Source: an uncultured Caldilineaceae bacterium (lineage in GTDB: Bacteria; Chloroflexota; Anaerolineae; Caldilineales; Caldilineaceae). From it: DNA of 64,000 nucleotides. The stretch lies in NCBI GenBank assembly GCA_951813625.1, contig CATOTS010000022.1, forward strand, positions 86,087 to 150,086. Direction: 5' to 3'. The position numbers and the translations under genes are program-made. The notes under the pieces were generated by a model, which had not been told where the DNA came from, ran no database searches, and saw nothing but the letters and a program-made list of their open reading frames with translations. Shown one piece after another: positions 37,100 through 48,025 of this stretch (position 1 is the first letter of the stretch; each line of letters opens with the position of its first letter).

Positions 37100-37518
37100 C
37101 TAGTGCGCGACCGAACCCTCGGCGTGAATGTTGCCGGCGATCTTTTTGAGCTGATAAAAAAAGTTGGCAACTTCGCTCTCGTCGATCTCAAAGCCGATGC
37201 CCGGCCGGTCGCGGACGTGAAGATAGCCCCCATCCCGCTCCAGCGGACGGTCGACGACTTCGTTGAAGGCGTCATCGACCGTGTTGCTCTCCATCAGCAC
37301 GTAGCTGGGGATGGCTGCGTCGAGCTGTCAGAAAGTGGCGATATTGACGGGGCCGCCCATCAGGTGGAGGAAGACGCCGACGAATGCTGCTTCGGCGATG
37401 GCCGCGACCCTTTTGGCCTGGGCAAAGCCGCCGGCCAGGGGGAGAACGGGGCGGATGAAACTGAGAATTTTGCCGTCGATGAGGTCCTGGAACTGAAAAA
37501 TGTTGTAGAAGCGCCCGC
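37100..37518 (-). pseudogene. Enolase-superfamily (MR/MLE) dehydratase C-terminal fragment
   Basis: The minus-strand frame reads RFYNIFQFQDLIDGKILSFI, then GGFAQAKRVAAIAEAAFVGV, then LHLMGGPVNIATF, a TGA at 37328-37330, and LDAAIPSYVLMESNTVDDAF to the stop at 37100. These are the last 130 or so residues of a mandelate racemase/muconate lactonising-type enzyme. The N-terminal two thirds are replaced by transposase sequence from about 37518. A truncation plus a nonsense codon make it non-functional. Confidence 0.85.
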
Positions 37519-37519
37519 C

Positions 37520-38122
37520 GGCTCCGGTATCTCGCGCCTGACCGCCCCTGTCTCCTTGCTCGGCATCTCCATCGTAGCCTGCGCTTCTTCCGCCTGGCGC
37601 ACGACCAGTTGCCTGCGATGCGTTTCGACCAACTCATGGAGACTACCTTTGGACTGACCGACGTGCTTCAACTCGCTAAACTGGGCCGCAGCCCGCCCAT
37701 AGGAGGGTGTCTCCACGCTCATCCGCAGCGCCTGGGCAATCGTCGCCGGCGTCCAACTACGTCGCGTCAGGTGGAGCCTTCGATCCAGGGCGAAAATTCT
37801 CTCGCCCACATTCCGGACAACGATGATGTCCCGGCTCGGTTTTCACCTCCCCGTCGGCGTGAAGCGCCTTCCGACGCCGCTTACCACTCGGCTTCATCTT
37901 CTCCCCACACGCCGGACAGACCACCTCTTCATGCCTCCCATCCTCATTTTTCTGTGCCAATTCCTCCAGCAGTTCCCCCATTAACTCCTGCCGCAGCGGC
38001 GCCAACTCCGCCGCCATCTCGTCCAACGTAGCCTGCGGGCGCTCTGCATCCCGCGCCCACATCCGCTCAAATACAGCTTCCGCCTCCTCCACAAATTTCG
38101 CCCTCGCCTTTTCCTTGTCCAT
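37520..38122 (-). pseudogene. ISKra4-like transposase fragment, frameshifted
   Basis: Start at MDKEKARAKFVEEAEAVFER (GGAGG just upstream), then a zinc-ribbon CPACGEKMKPSGKRRRKAL and HHRCPECG. Near 37800 the reading frame shifts, continuing as IFALDRRLHLTRRSWTPATI and SYGRAAAQFSELKHVGQSKG. The catalytic region is missing where the sequence joins the enolase-superfamily fragment. The layout fits ISKra4-type transposases. No terminal inverted repeats were recognised, so the element boundaries are unknown. Confidence 0.7.
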
Positions 38123-38305
38123 CTCCACCCCCTCCTTCTCGCTCAAATTTCGGATGCACTCACAATCGATGAACTGTATTGCATCCGCTGCTTTCTTTCC
38201 TGGCAGGCAGCCCTGAACGGGACGGCCGCCGCGAACGGCGGCAATCATTTGGAGACCGTCCACTCGGATAGACCAGTAGGCGCCACGACCCGCACTGCGC
38301 GCTCG

Positions 38306-39169
38306 TCAGGCGCAGAACGGCGCGGCGACCTCTTTCATCTTCGCCAGATTGTCCCACTCGGAACTGTTCCCGTGCAGCGCCGTGTCGAAGATGAGCGACA
38401 TCGGCCCATCGAACCCCGCCTCCTCCAGCATCCTCAGCGAGTGGCGAAATTCGTCCTCATCCGGGTTGCCGCCGCTGTCGTAGAGCGCCTTCACATGCGC
38501 CGAATCGGCCTTGGGAAAGATCGCGGCAAGCTCGTCATAGCGGTCGCCGCCGCTGTAATTGCCGAAGTCGGCGCACAGGCCGACACGCCCTTCGCATAGC
38601 TCCAGGATTGCCAGGACCTGGTCGGCCCGGCTGGTCGTCTCGCGAAAGTTCTCCGTGATCACTTGCACCCCGATCGAAGTCCCGTAGGCGGCCAGTTCGC
38701 GCAAGCTCCGCGCACTGCGCCTGATTACCGGATGATCGAGCAGCGAGGCGCCGTTCGCTGAGCCCGTTCGCTCCACGCGCCGGCAGCCTGCCACCACGCG
38801 CGCGTGCGTCGCCCCCAGGCGTGCGCCCACATCCAGCCAGGAACGAATCCAGGCCATCTCCTCGGCCTGCGCCGCGTCGTCGGGATCAGTCACGTCGCCG
38901 GCGTCGATCAGAACGCTGAACAGCTCGATGCCCGCCTGCCCAATTGCGCTCTTCAGTTCGTCAAGGTAGCTCGTGTCGGCCGTGGGAAAGTGAAAGTGTA
39001 CGATCTCCAGTGCGCCTATTTTTTCCCGGGCAAGTGCGGCCGGCAGTTCAAGCAAGGCAATGGCGCCGTCACCCAAGACAGTTGCTGGGAAGGGCTGGCC
39101 CGGCCCGAAGATCGGTGGGGAACCAAGCGTCCTGTGCAGACTCCAGGAAGATGTTGAAATCCGTGTCAT
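38306..39169 (-). CDS. Sugar phosphate isomerase/epimerase-like TIM-barrel protein
   Basis: This 287-residue AP-endonuclease-2/xylose-isomerase-like TIM barrel has IGALEIVHFHFPT, FSVLIDAGDVTDP, the glutamate in VQVITENFRET, aspartate in VGLCADFGNYSG, the histidine/lysine region SAHVKALYD and the C-terminal FDGPMSLIFDT, corresponding to the metal-binding strands of the family. Substrate unknown. GGAG precedes the ATG by seven bases. It is followed on the same strand by the transposase/dehydratase remnants and preceded 112 bases upstream by the Ldh-family gene, so a small catabolic operon was probably here. Confidence 0.8.
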   Translation of the reverse strand: MTRISTSSWSLHRTLGSPPIFGPGQPFPATVLGDGAIALLELPAALAREKIGALEIVHFHFPTADTSYLDELKSAIGQAGIELFSVLIDAGDVTDPDDAAQAEEMAWIRSWLDVGARLGATHARVVAGCRRVERTGSANGASLLDHPVIRRSARSLRELAAYGTSIGVQVITENFRETTSRADQVLAILELCEGRVGLCADFGNYSGGDRYDELAAIFPKADSAHVKALYDSGGNPDEDEFRHSLRMLEEAGFDGPMSLIFDTALHGNSSEWDNLAKMKEVAAPFCA

Positions 39170-39280
39170 GGGCGTTCTCCGGTTGGCTTGCGAGGTGGAC
39201 TAACGAATTCAGCCGGCTCGGCGGTGGGCAAGGCGCCCCGCGACCGACGGTTCAGAGCGGAAACAAGAGTCGTGACAGTT

Positions 39281-40315
39281 TCAGGCGATGCCCGTGACCT
39301 CCAGATTCTCTGCCGCTTCGACGATCTGCTCCCACGTCGTATCGTCCAGTGGAATCCCGCTCTCCTGTCTGGCCTGGGCCGAACGCGCCTCCGGTTCGCC
39401 CGGCAGAAGCACCTCGTCAAAGCCCGGCGCCGGCCGCGTCGACTTGATCCGATCGGCCATGATCGAGCCGTCGGCAAAGAACTCGGCCAGTGGACGGAAG
39501 GCTTCGATGTTGAGCAGCACAAACAACACGCCGTTGCCCAGGATCGTGCCCGGCATGGTCGGGCCGCCTGCCCCCGTCAGCACACCGCCCAGAAAGTCGG
39601 TCAGGAGGGCAAGCCCGTAGCCCTTATGTCCTGCCGCGGGCAAAAGCATGCCGTCATCGTAGAGGTCCGCGGGGTTCCGGGTGGGCTGGCCGTGCTTGTC
39701 CAACACGAGGCCTTCGGGGAGCGATTTGCCGCCGTTCATGGCCACCCGAACTTTGCCTTCAGCCACCGCGCTGGTGGCGAAATCCAGCAGCAGCGACGGA
39801 CGGTCCTGCAGAGGGATGGCAGCTGCCACCGGATTGGTGCCCATGCGTCTTTCAGCGCCGCCGAAGGGCGCGACCAGGCCGCCGGAACGACCGCCGTTGG
39901 CGTAGGCCAGCGCGATAAATCCCTCCTCGGCTGCCAGCTCCACCCACTCACCGAGTCGCCCGACATGGCCGGAGTGCTTCAGCCCAATCGCGGCCACAGC
40001 ATCCCCGCGCGCCTTACCGATGCCGGTCTCGATCGCCGTCTTCGCTGCCAGCTGTCCGAAACAGCGATGCCCGTTGAGCAGCGCCATGACAGCCGTCTCG
40101 CGCTCGACCTCCGGCCTCGCCAACGGACGGATTTCGTCCGCGTCGATCTGGCGCAGATATTGTATGATGCGAATCACGCCGTGGGAGTCGTGGCCGGCCA
40201 GGTTCGCCGAAACCAGAGACTGCCCGACGAGGTCGGCTGTCATTTTGGGCGTGCCCGCAGCCTGAAAGATGCGACTGGTGTAATCTGCAAGGGGCATTGG
40301 TTGCAATACCGGCAT
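39281..40315 (-). CDS. Ldh family NAD(P)-dependent oxidoreductase (malate/L-sulfolactate dehydrogenase type)
   Basis: This 344-residue protein of the LDH2/YlbC/ComC fold has SANLAGHDSHGVIRIIQYL (catalytic histidine region), AIGLKHSGHVGRLGEWVELA, RMGTNPVAAAIP and GHKGYGLALLTDFLGGVLTG. Members reduce or oxidise 2-hydroxy acids such as malate, lactate, ureidoglycolate or sulfolactate. I chose the ATG at 40315 because the domain begins there with MPVLQPMPLADYTSRIFQAA and GGAG lies eight bases upstream. It is the first gene of the minus-strand block leading to the sugar isomerase-like protein. Confidence 0.85.
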   Translation of the reverse strand: MPVLQPMPLADYTSRIFQAAGTPKMTADLVGQSLVSANLAGHDSHGVIRIIQYLRQIDADEIRPLARPEVERETAVMALLNGHRCFGQLAAKTAIETGIGKARGDAVAAIGLKHSGHVGRLGEWVELAAEEGFIALAYANGGRSGGLVAPFGGAERRMGTNPVAAAIPLQDRPSLLLDFATSAVAEGKVRVAMNGGKSLPEGLVLDKHGQPTRNPADLYDDGMLLPAAGHKGYGLALLTDFLGGVLTGAGGPTMPGTILGNGVLFVLLNIEAFRPLAEFFADGSIMADRIKSTRPAPGFDEVLLPGEPEARSAQARQESGIPLDDTTWEQIVEAAENLEVTGIA

Positions 40316-40496
40316 GACGCGTACTCCGTTTCTCCTGGAGAAGGAAAAGGGTGGGCGTTCAGGGGTCTTTTTGCTCACTCTTTTGCATCCGCTCACTTCG
40401 CAAAAGAGGTGGACCTATGCGTAAATGTAATCGGCCACTACGGGAAAAGCGTATCCGATTTTTTCCGATCACGCAACCGCCGCGGCGGCCATATCC

Positions 40497-40757
40497 AGGG
40501 CGATTGCATCTGAATGGGGTTAAAGCATCGAAATGATGCTGTAGTCTCACTCGAGGTCGGGTTCGGGCACCCAAAACTGAAAAAATTGGCGGCTCCCAGG
40601 ATTAGAAGCTGACTGAATCTGACGACTGACAGCCTCTGTTGTGGCGAATTCTCGCTATCGGTTGGCAGACTGTCAGCGATTCCCACCTATATTGACATTC
40701 TTTTGCTCGAAATCCCGGCGGAATCGGTCTGCAAGTCTAGATTCAAGCGCCCTGAGC
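40497..40757 (+). repeat. Dispersed repeat family 2, copy a (about 260 bp)
   Basis: This matches 41773-42033 in direct orientation over its whole length with scattered substitutions and few small gaps: GGGCGATTGCATCTGAATGG at the start, TGTAGTCTCACTCG, CTGACTGAATCTGACG, CAGCCTCTGTTGTGGCG, TTCGAAATCCCGGCGGAAT-like sequence and GGTCTGCAA at the end. No transposase or clear terminal inverted repeat is visible. Confidence 0.85.
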
Positions 40758-40885
40758 ATAAGGCTCTTCCAGGATATTGCGATTACAGAAGCGCAAATCA
40801 AGACCACAGAGAACCGTTTGAGGTCGCTCACTACAGGCGGTAATCCACCTGTTTTGGTTACACCAGACCAACAGAGATAGTCACT

Positions 40886-41110
40886 GTGAACTGCAGCATC
40901 GAAGGCTGTCCCGGAGAGTTCGAAGCAGCCACAATTATGCATACAGTCCTGCGCAAAGGCCCGTTCATCGTCATCGACCACGTTCCCGCCTACATCCGTT
41001 CCCTATGCGGCGACGCGCTGCTCAAATCTGACGCGGTTCGCAAAATCGAAAGCCTGCTCCTGGAAAAAGACCAGCCGGCAACGACGGTACCTCCCTTTGA
41101 ATTCACTTGA
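40886..41110 (+). CDS. YgiT-type zinc-finger protein, divergent
   Basis: This 74-residue protein begins at GTG and resembles YgiT/MqsA-N-like small proteins: N-terminal CSIEGCPGEFE, then TVLRKGPFIVIDHVPAYI, SLCGD and VRKIESLLLEK. In the family a second CxxC pair follows the VPA motif; here only one cysteine remains (RSLCGD), so the zinc site may be impaired. Such proteins are often antitoxin-like partners of a DUF4258 toxin. No intact partner is present: the 130 bases before it are open but not recognisable. It sits between the two direct copies of repeat family 2. Confidence 0.55.
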   Translation: MNCSIEGCPGEFEAATIMHTVLRKGPFIVIDHVPAYIRSLCGDALLKSDAVRKIESLLLEKDQPATTVPPFEFT

Positions 41111-41772
41111 AATACCTTGCTGATAACAAGAGAAACACGCTTCGTATGACTGGGCCTCCCTCTCCTCTTCTTCGGACCTTCTCCCCTGCGCATCACGCGC
41201 TGCCAACCCCCTCCCCTCTCCCTCCCGCCGCGCAGCCCCTCTTTCTTCGGACCAACCCGCGCCCGCCTGGCATAGCCGCCACCCGGCCATCGGCCACCCG
41301 GCCATCGGCCACTACCCATCGGCCACTGAATTGACGATTCCCCCTTCCGAGCAAGAACCGCGAAAACGTGCTATGCTGCCATCGCACAACTGAACGCAGC
41401 GCCTGCGCATACCCATCCCGAGAAACTTTCAGGCCGCCGCCCATGCCGACGCCGTACACACAGATCTATGTCCTGTCACGAAGAGTCCACCGCACCCTCC
41501 AGAACGGGCCAACTGTCCTGCCACTGCGCCTTCTTTTGCGCAGTCAACGGGCGCAAATGCACCAAAAAGGTTCACAAAACGACAACAATCATGTCCTGTC
41601 ACAAGATTCAACCAAGACATCCTGTCACGAGAGCCCAAAAGAAAGGATTAATTTCAGGCCGTTGTGGACAAATCATGCCATCCGATACCCTTTCGATACC
41701 CTACCATTCCCCGAATCGGCGCCTGCTGCGGACACAATCGGCCGCCGTCCGGGCCAACTGTGGACCTTACCC
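41111..41772. other. Gene-poor DNA with short repeats
   Basis: No supported gene. A short tandem repeat of CCACCCGGCCATCGG lies at about 41278-41330, and the nonamer TCCTGTCAC (or TCCTGCCAC) recurs at 41471, 41516, 41594 and 41620. Open frames here (for example 41468-41812) are cysteine/serine-rich and not recognisable. Confidence 0.5.
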
Positions 41773-42033
41773 AGGGCAATCGCCACGAAATGAGGCTAGA
41801 GCATCGACATGATGGCGTAGTCTCACTCGGGTCAGGTTCAGGCGCCCAAACAAAACTGCAAAACTGATGGCTCCCAGGACTAGCAGCTGACTGAATCTGA
41901 CGGCAGGCAGCCTCTGTTGTGGCGGATTCACGCTACTGTTTGGCAGACTGACAGCGGTTCCAACTTATGTTCACATTCTTTTGTTCGAAATCCCGGCGGA
42001 ATTGGTCTGCAAATTTAGACGCGTTTGCCCTGC
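41773..42033 (+). repeat. Dispersed repeat family 2, copy b (about 260 bp)
   Basis: Direct-orientation partner of 40497-40757. It starts GGGCAATCGCCACGAAATG and ends near GGTCTGCAAATTTAGACG. The two copies are 1276 bases apart start to start. Confidence 0.85.
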
Positions 42034-42208
42034 GGCCACATCCGCCTTCTCTTGACCTCCCATGCAGTTTTCAGTACGATTGCTCTATGAGGCGAACACA
42101 GGATTCCCCGCAGATTGTTTTCCTCCCTCCGCCAGGACGGGCCGGGGCGTTGCCGGGAACCACAGGGCTGACCGCGGCGGCAGCGGGCTGGACGAGGATG
42201 AACGGGGC

Positions 42209-43237
42209 ATGAATTCCGAAACCTGCCAGGCGGACCAGCGACCGGTTATTTCCGTTATTGTGCCGATCTTCAATGAGGAAGCGGTGATCCCCGAACTCCA
42301 GCGGCGCATGGCCGCGGTCCTGGACGGCGTCGGCGAGCCGTGGGAATTGGTCTGCGTCAACGACGGCAGCCGCGACGCGTCTTTGTCGATGCTGCTCGAA
42401 TTGCGCGAACGGGACGCACGCGTCAAGGTGATCGACTTTTCGCGCAATTTCGGTCAACAGCTCGCCATCACCGCCGGCATGGACTTCGCGCAGGGAGACG
42501 CAGTGGTGGTCATCGACGCCGACCTGCAGGACCCGCCCGAGCTGATCGAAGAGATGCTCGCCAAGTGGCGCGAGGGATACCAGGTCGTCTACGCGGTGCG
42601 CGCGGGCAGGCGAGGCGAGTCCCGCTTCAAACTGTGGACGGCCAGCGCCTTCTACCGGCTCCTGCATCGCATCACCGATGTGAAGATTCCGGTGAATACA
42701 GGCGAATTTCGCCTGATGGACCGCCAGGTCGTTCTGGCCATGCGCCAAATGCGCGAGAAACATCGCTTTATGCGCGGCCTCAGCAGCTGGGTCGGCTTCC
42801 GCCAGATTGGCATTGAGTACCAGCGGTCCGAGCGCTTTGCCGGCGACACCAAGTATCCGCTCAGCAATATGCTGCGCCTGACACTGGACGCAATTACCAG
42901 TTTCAGCTACATCCCGCTTCGGCTCAGCACCTACTTTGGCTTCTTCCTGGCGGTGCTCAGCTTGTTGGGCATCGTCGTTACCATCATTTCGCGTCTTTCA
43001 GGCAACAATGCATTCTTCGGCCAGGCGTCGACTCTGGTTGCCGTCCTATTCCTGGGGGGCATTCAGCTGATCTTTCTTGGCATCTTCGGCGAATACCTGG
43101 CGCGCATCTACGATGATGTCAAGTCTCGCCCACTCTACATCGTCTCCCGTGCCTTTGGCTTTGTTGAACACGCAGATCACGCGGCTTCGTCGCCCACACC
43201 GGAATATCCGAGCGAACCCCACCCGCCGTCTGACTGA
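42209..43237 (+). CDS. Family 2 glycosyltransferase, DPM1/GtrB-like
   Basis: This 342-residue protein has a cytoplasmic GT-A domain with [20 protein letters not shown], the diphosphate/metal motif [17 protein letters not shown] and [11 protein letters not shown], followed by two C-terminal membrane helices (residues about 235-260 and 270-300) with [20 protein letters not shown]. This arrangement matches GtrB/ArnC-type polyprenyl-phosphate sugar transferases, which make lipid-linked sugars for envelope glycosylation; the GT39-like protein at 5915 would be a possible user. The ATG at 42209 is preferred since the fold begins ten residues later; upstream frame up to 42062 has no ribosome site. 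Confidence 0.88.
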   Translation: MNSETCQADQRPVISVIVPIFNEEAVIPELQRRMAAVLDGVGEPWELVCVNDGSRDASLSMLLELRERDARVKVIDFSRNFGQQLAITAGMDFAQGDAVVVIDADLQDPPELIEEMLAKWREGYQVVYAVRAGRRGESRFKLWTASAFYRLLHRITDVKIPVNTGEFRLMDRQVVLAMRQMREKHRFMRGLSSWVGFRQIGIEYQRSERFAGDTKYPLSNMLRLTLDAITSFSYIPLRLSTYFGFFLAVLSLLGIVVTIISRLSGNNAFFGQASTLVAVLFLGGIQLIFLGIFGEYLARIYDDVKSRPLYIVSRAFGFVEHADHAASSPTPEYPSEPHPPSD

Positions 43238-43297
43238 AGCAAGCGGCGCAGATGGGCCGCCCCATAGGCGGCTAGAGTCCCTCCAATCGAGCCAGAT

Positions 43298-43711
43298 ATG
43301 CTGCGAACAGGTGTCGACATCGTCAGAATCGAGCGCATCCGCCAAGCCATCTCGCGCTACGAGACTTCGGCGCGTGCCCGCAAGCGGTTCCTGGCGCGCC
43401 TCTATACGGAAGCAGAGTTGCGCTATTGCGGCGCGCGCGTCGAGTCGCTGGCCGCCCGTTTTGCAGCCAAGGAGGCCATCGCCAAGGCGCTGGGAACGGG
43501 CGCCTGGCGCGACGGTATCCGCTGGGTTGATCTTGAAATCGTTTCCAACGCACGCGGCGCCCCCACCGTTCAGCTCCACGGCGCAGCCGCGCGGCGTGCT
43601 GAAGCGATGGGCCTCAACGAGTGGTCGGTCAGCCTCAGCCATGATGACGAACGGGCCGTCGCTTTTGTCGTCGCCCTCGGGGAGCCGGACCGCGCCTCCG
43701 CGCGCGGCTAA
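43298..43711 (+). CDS. acpS: Holo-[acyl-carrier-protein] synthase
   Basis: Transfers 4'-phosphopantetheine from CoA to acyl carrier protein. The 137 residues carry both AcpS signatures: TGVDIVRIERIRQAI at the N-terminus (metal-binding Asp) and LAARFAAKEAIAKALGTG in the middle, with SVSLSHDDERAVAFVVAL at the end. Length is normal. It lies 60 bases after the GT2 gene on the same strand. Confidence 0.93.
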   Translation: MLRTGVDIVRIERIRQAISRYETSARARKRFLARLYTEAELRYCGARVESLAARFAAKEAIAKALGTGAWRDGIRWVDLEIVSNARGAPTVQLHGAAARRAEAMGLNEWSVSLSHDDERAVAFVVALGEPDRASARG

Positions 43712-45836
<2,125 letters not shown>

Positions 45837-45955
45837 CACTGGAATTAAGTTCGTATCGTGCGTCGGGAAGGTGCGTTTCGATCCAACTGTGACGCGATTC
45901 GCGGGTCAGGCGCACTCCCCTTGCAACTGTACTAAGCGACAGAGTAGGAGCAAAG

Positions 45956-46726
45956 ATGTCCGGACATTCCAAATGGTCTACGATCAAGCGCAAAAAAGGC
46001 GCCAATGACAACGCCCGCGGCAAACTCTTTACCAAGCTCGCGCGGGAACTGCAGGTGGCGGCCAGAGAGGGCGGTCCCGACGGTGAGGCCAATGTGCGGC
46101 TGCGGCTGGCAATCGAGAAGGCGCGCGGCGAGAATATGCCCAAAGACCGCATCGAATCGGCAATTCGCCGCGGCGCCGGGCTGGACAAGGACGCCGCTGA
46201 CATCGAAGAAATCAACTACGAGGGCTATGCACCGCACGGCGTCGCCATCCTGCTCGAATGTTTGACCGACAACCGCAACCGCACGATTGCCGAAGTGCGG
46301 CGCTGTTTCTCTCTCGGGAACGGCAATCTGAGCGAGCCCGGCTCTGTGGCCTGGCAGTTTACCGCCAAAGGATACGTGGCGATCAATCTTCAGGATGGTG
46401 ACGGCAACAATAGCGACCTGGACGCGGAGGAGATCTTCATGGAGGCGCTGGAAGCCGGCGCCGAAGACGTTGACGTGAGCGACGACGCCGTCGAGATCTT
46501 CACCGAGAGAACCGAGCTTGCTCGCGTGGACAAGACCCTGCGCGAGTCTGGCATCCAGCCGGACGCTTCGGAACTGATCATGCAGCCCAACCAGACCCTG
46601 TCGCTTGAACCTCGCGCCGGCCTTACCGTCCTGAACCTTCTCGAATCTCTCGAAGAACTTGACGACGTGAACAAGGTCTACCACAACCTTGAACTGTCCG
46701 ACGAGCTGGTCGCACAGGTGGCATAA
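45956..46726 (+). CDS. yebC: YebC/PmpR family transcriptional or translational regulator
   Basis: This 256-residue protein opens with SGHSKWSTIKRKKGANDNAR and contains IESAIRRGAG, EGYAPHGVAILLECLTDNRN and the typical C-terminal LNLLESLEELDDVNKVYHNL. The family binds DNA in some species and helps ribosomes through proline stretches in others. AGGAGC precedes the ATG. ruvC follows two bases after the stop, the standard yebC-ruvC-ruvA order. Confidence 0.95.
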   Translation: MSGHSKWSTIKRKKGANDNARGKLFTKLARELQVAAREGGPDGEANVRLRLAIEKARGENMPKDRIESAIRRGAGLDKDAADIEEINYEGYAPHGVAILLECLTDNRNRTIAEVRRCFSLGNGNLSEPGSVAWQFTAKGYVAINLQDGDGNNSDLDAEEIFMEALEAGAEDVDVSDDAVEIFTERTELARVDKTLRESGIQPDASELIMQPNQTLSLEPRAGLTVLNLLESLEELDDVNKVYHNLELSDELVAQVA

Positions 46727-46728
46727 CC

Positions 46729-47292
46729 TTGACACGCGCCACTGATTCGCCGCGGGCGCAGGCCGGGCTGCACACAAACACACACGAAGCGGAATGGTGT
46801 GTGCTCGGCATCGACCCGGGCACGGCCTCAACCGGCTACGGCGTCGTCGTCGAGACCCACTCCGGCGATTTCGAACTGCTCGCCTGCGGGGTGATCCGTA
46901 CAACGCCGGCACAGCCGATGCCGCTCCGCCTGCGCGAGATCTTCCTCGATATCCAGAACCTGATCGATGAGTTTAAGCCGCATGAGGTCGCGATCGAAGA
47001 ATTGTTCTTCGGCCGCAACGTTACAAACGCCATCTCGGTTGGCCAGGCGCGCGGCGCGGCTCTGCTGGCCGCGGCCCTCTACGACCGGCCCGTCGTCGAG
47101 TATACGCCGGCCGCGATCAAACAGGCGCTCACGGGCTACGGCAACGCCGACAAGCGGCAGATGCAAGCCATGGTCCGAACTCTGCTCGAGCTGAACGAGG
47201 CCCCCCAACCGGACGACGCCGCCGACGGCGTCGCGATTGCCCTTTGCCATCTGCAGACGGGCCGCTACCGAAGGGCCGTTGGCGACGCCTGA
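46729..47292 (+). CDS. ruvC: Holliday junction resolvase RuvC
   Basis: Endonuclease that cleaves Holliday junctions. The 187 residues contain the catalytic acids in VLGIDPGTASTGYGVV, VAIEELFFGRNVTNAISVGQ and PDDAADGVAIALCH. The frame starts with TTG two bases after yebC; a later GTG at 46798 would give a start closer to the usual N-terminus, so the first 23 residues may not be translated. It is followed by ruvA after 42 bases. ruvB is not next door. Confidence 0.92.
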   Translation: MTRATDSPRAQAGLHTNTHEAEWCVLGIDPGTASTGYGVVVETHSGDFELLACGVIRTTPAQPMPLRLREIFLDIQNLIDEFKPHEVAIEELFFGRNVTNAISVGQARGAALLAAALYDRPVVEYTPAAIKQALTGYGNADKRQMQAMVRTLLELNEAPQPDDAADGVAIALCHLQTGRYRRAVGDA

Positions 47293-47334
47293 GCGCCCGC
47301 GGCAAGACCGCCTGTTTGCGCAAAAGGACAAGAG

Positions 47335-47925
47335 ATGATCCGACAAGTACGCGGCAGTGTCGTTGCCGCGGGAGACAACTATCTCATCGTCGAAGCCGGC
47401 CGCGCCGGGGCGGGCATCGGGCTTCGTGTCTTTGCGCCCGAACCGACGACCGCCCGCTGCCTGGTCGGCGACCCGATTGTACTGCATACACATCTGCACG
47501 TGCGGGAAAATGAGTTAAGTCTGTACGGATTCGAGCAAGAGGACGAGCTCGCGATCTTTGAGGCGCTGCTAGGAGTTAGCGGCGTCGGCCCGAAGGTGGC
47601 GCTCGCCGCATTGGGCGCGCTCACACCGGAATCGCTGCGCCTCGCAGTTTCGAGCCAGGAGCCGGGAATATTGTCGCGCGTTCCGGGGATCGGCAAGCGG
47701 ACGGCGGAAAAGGTCGTGGTCGAGCTCAAGGACAAGCTGGCGCCGGCCGAGGGCGAACTGGCCGCGCTCGCAACCGCGCTCGATGCCGACGCCGAAGTGA
47801 TCGAGGCGCTCACCGGCCTGGGCTACAGCGTCGTCGAAGCGCAACGCGCACTGCAGCAGATTCCCGCCGACGCAACCGGCGTCGAAGAGCGCCTGCGCCT
47901 GGCGTTGAGCCAGTTTGGCGAGTAG
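47335..47925 (+). CDS. ruvA: Holliday junction branch migration protein RuvA
   Basis: This 196-residue DNA-binding tetramer subunit directs RuvB to junctions. Domain I (IRQVRGSVVAAGDNYLIVEA), helix-hairpin-helix region (LLGVSGVGPKVALAALGAL and ILSRVPGIGKRTAEKVVVEL) and the RuvB-binding domain III (EVIEALTGLGYSVVEAQRAL) are all present. AAAGGACA precedes the ATG. RuvB, its motor partner, must lie elsewhere. Confidence 0.95.
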   Translation: MIRQVRGSVVAAGDNYLIVEAGRAGAGIGLRVFAPEPTTARCLVGDPIVLHTHLHVRENELSLYGFEQEDELAIFEALLGVSGVGPKVALAALGALTPESLRLAVSSQEPGILSRVPGIGKRTAEKVVVELKDKLAPAEGELAALATALDADAEVIEALTGLGYSVVEAQRALQQIPADATGVEERLRLALSQFGE

Positions 47926-47946
47926 CTCTCGCCCGCCGCGCCTGTT

Positions 47947-47975
47947 TTGACACCCGCGACTATCTTCTCTATAAT
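47947..47975 (+). promoter_or_regulatory. Consensus promoter for efp
   Basis: TTGACA at 47947-47952 and TATAAT at 47970-47975 are both perfect matches with a 17-base spacer, 50 bases before the efp start. Confidence 0.85.
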
Positions 47976-48025
47976 CGGACGCGGTTCCAGACCCACATTT
48001 ACTGACAAGAGGAATTCGACAAGAG

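Noticed and set aside
40641..40880. 79-residue frame upstream of the YgiT-like gene as a toxin partner
   Set aside because: Its first half is repeat family 2 DNA shared with 41967 and its second half matches no toxin motif I know.
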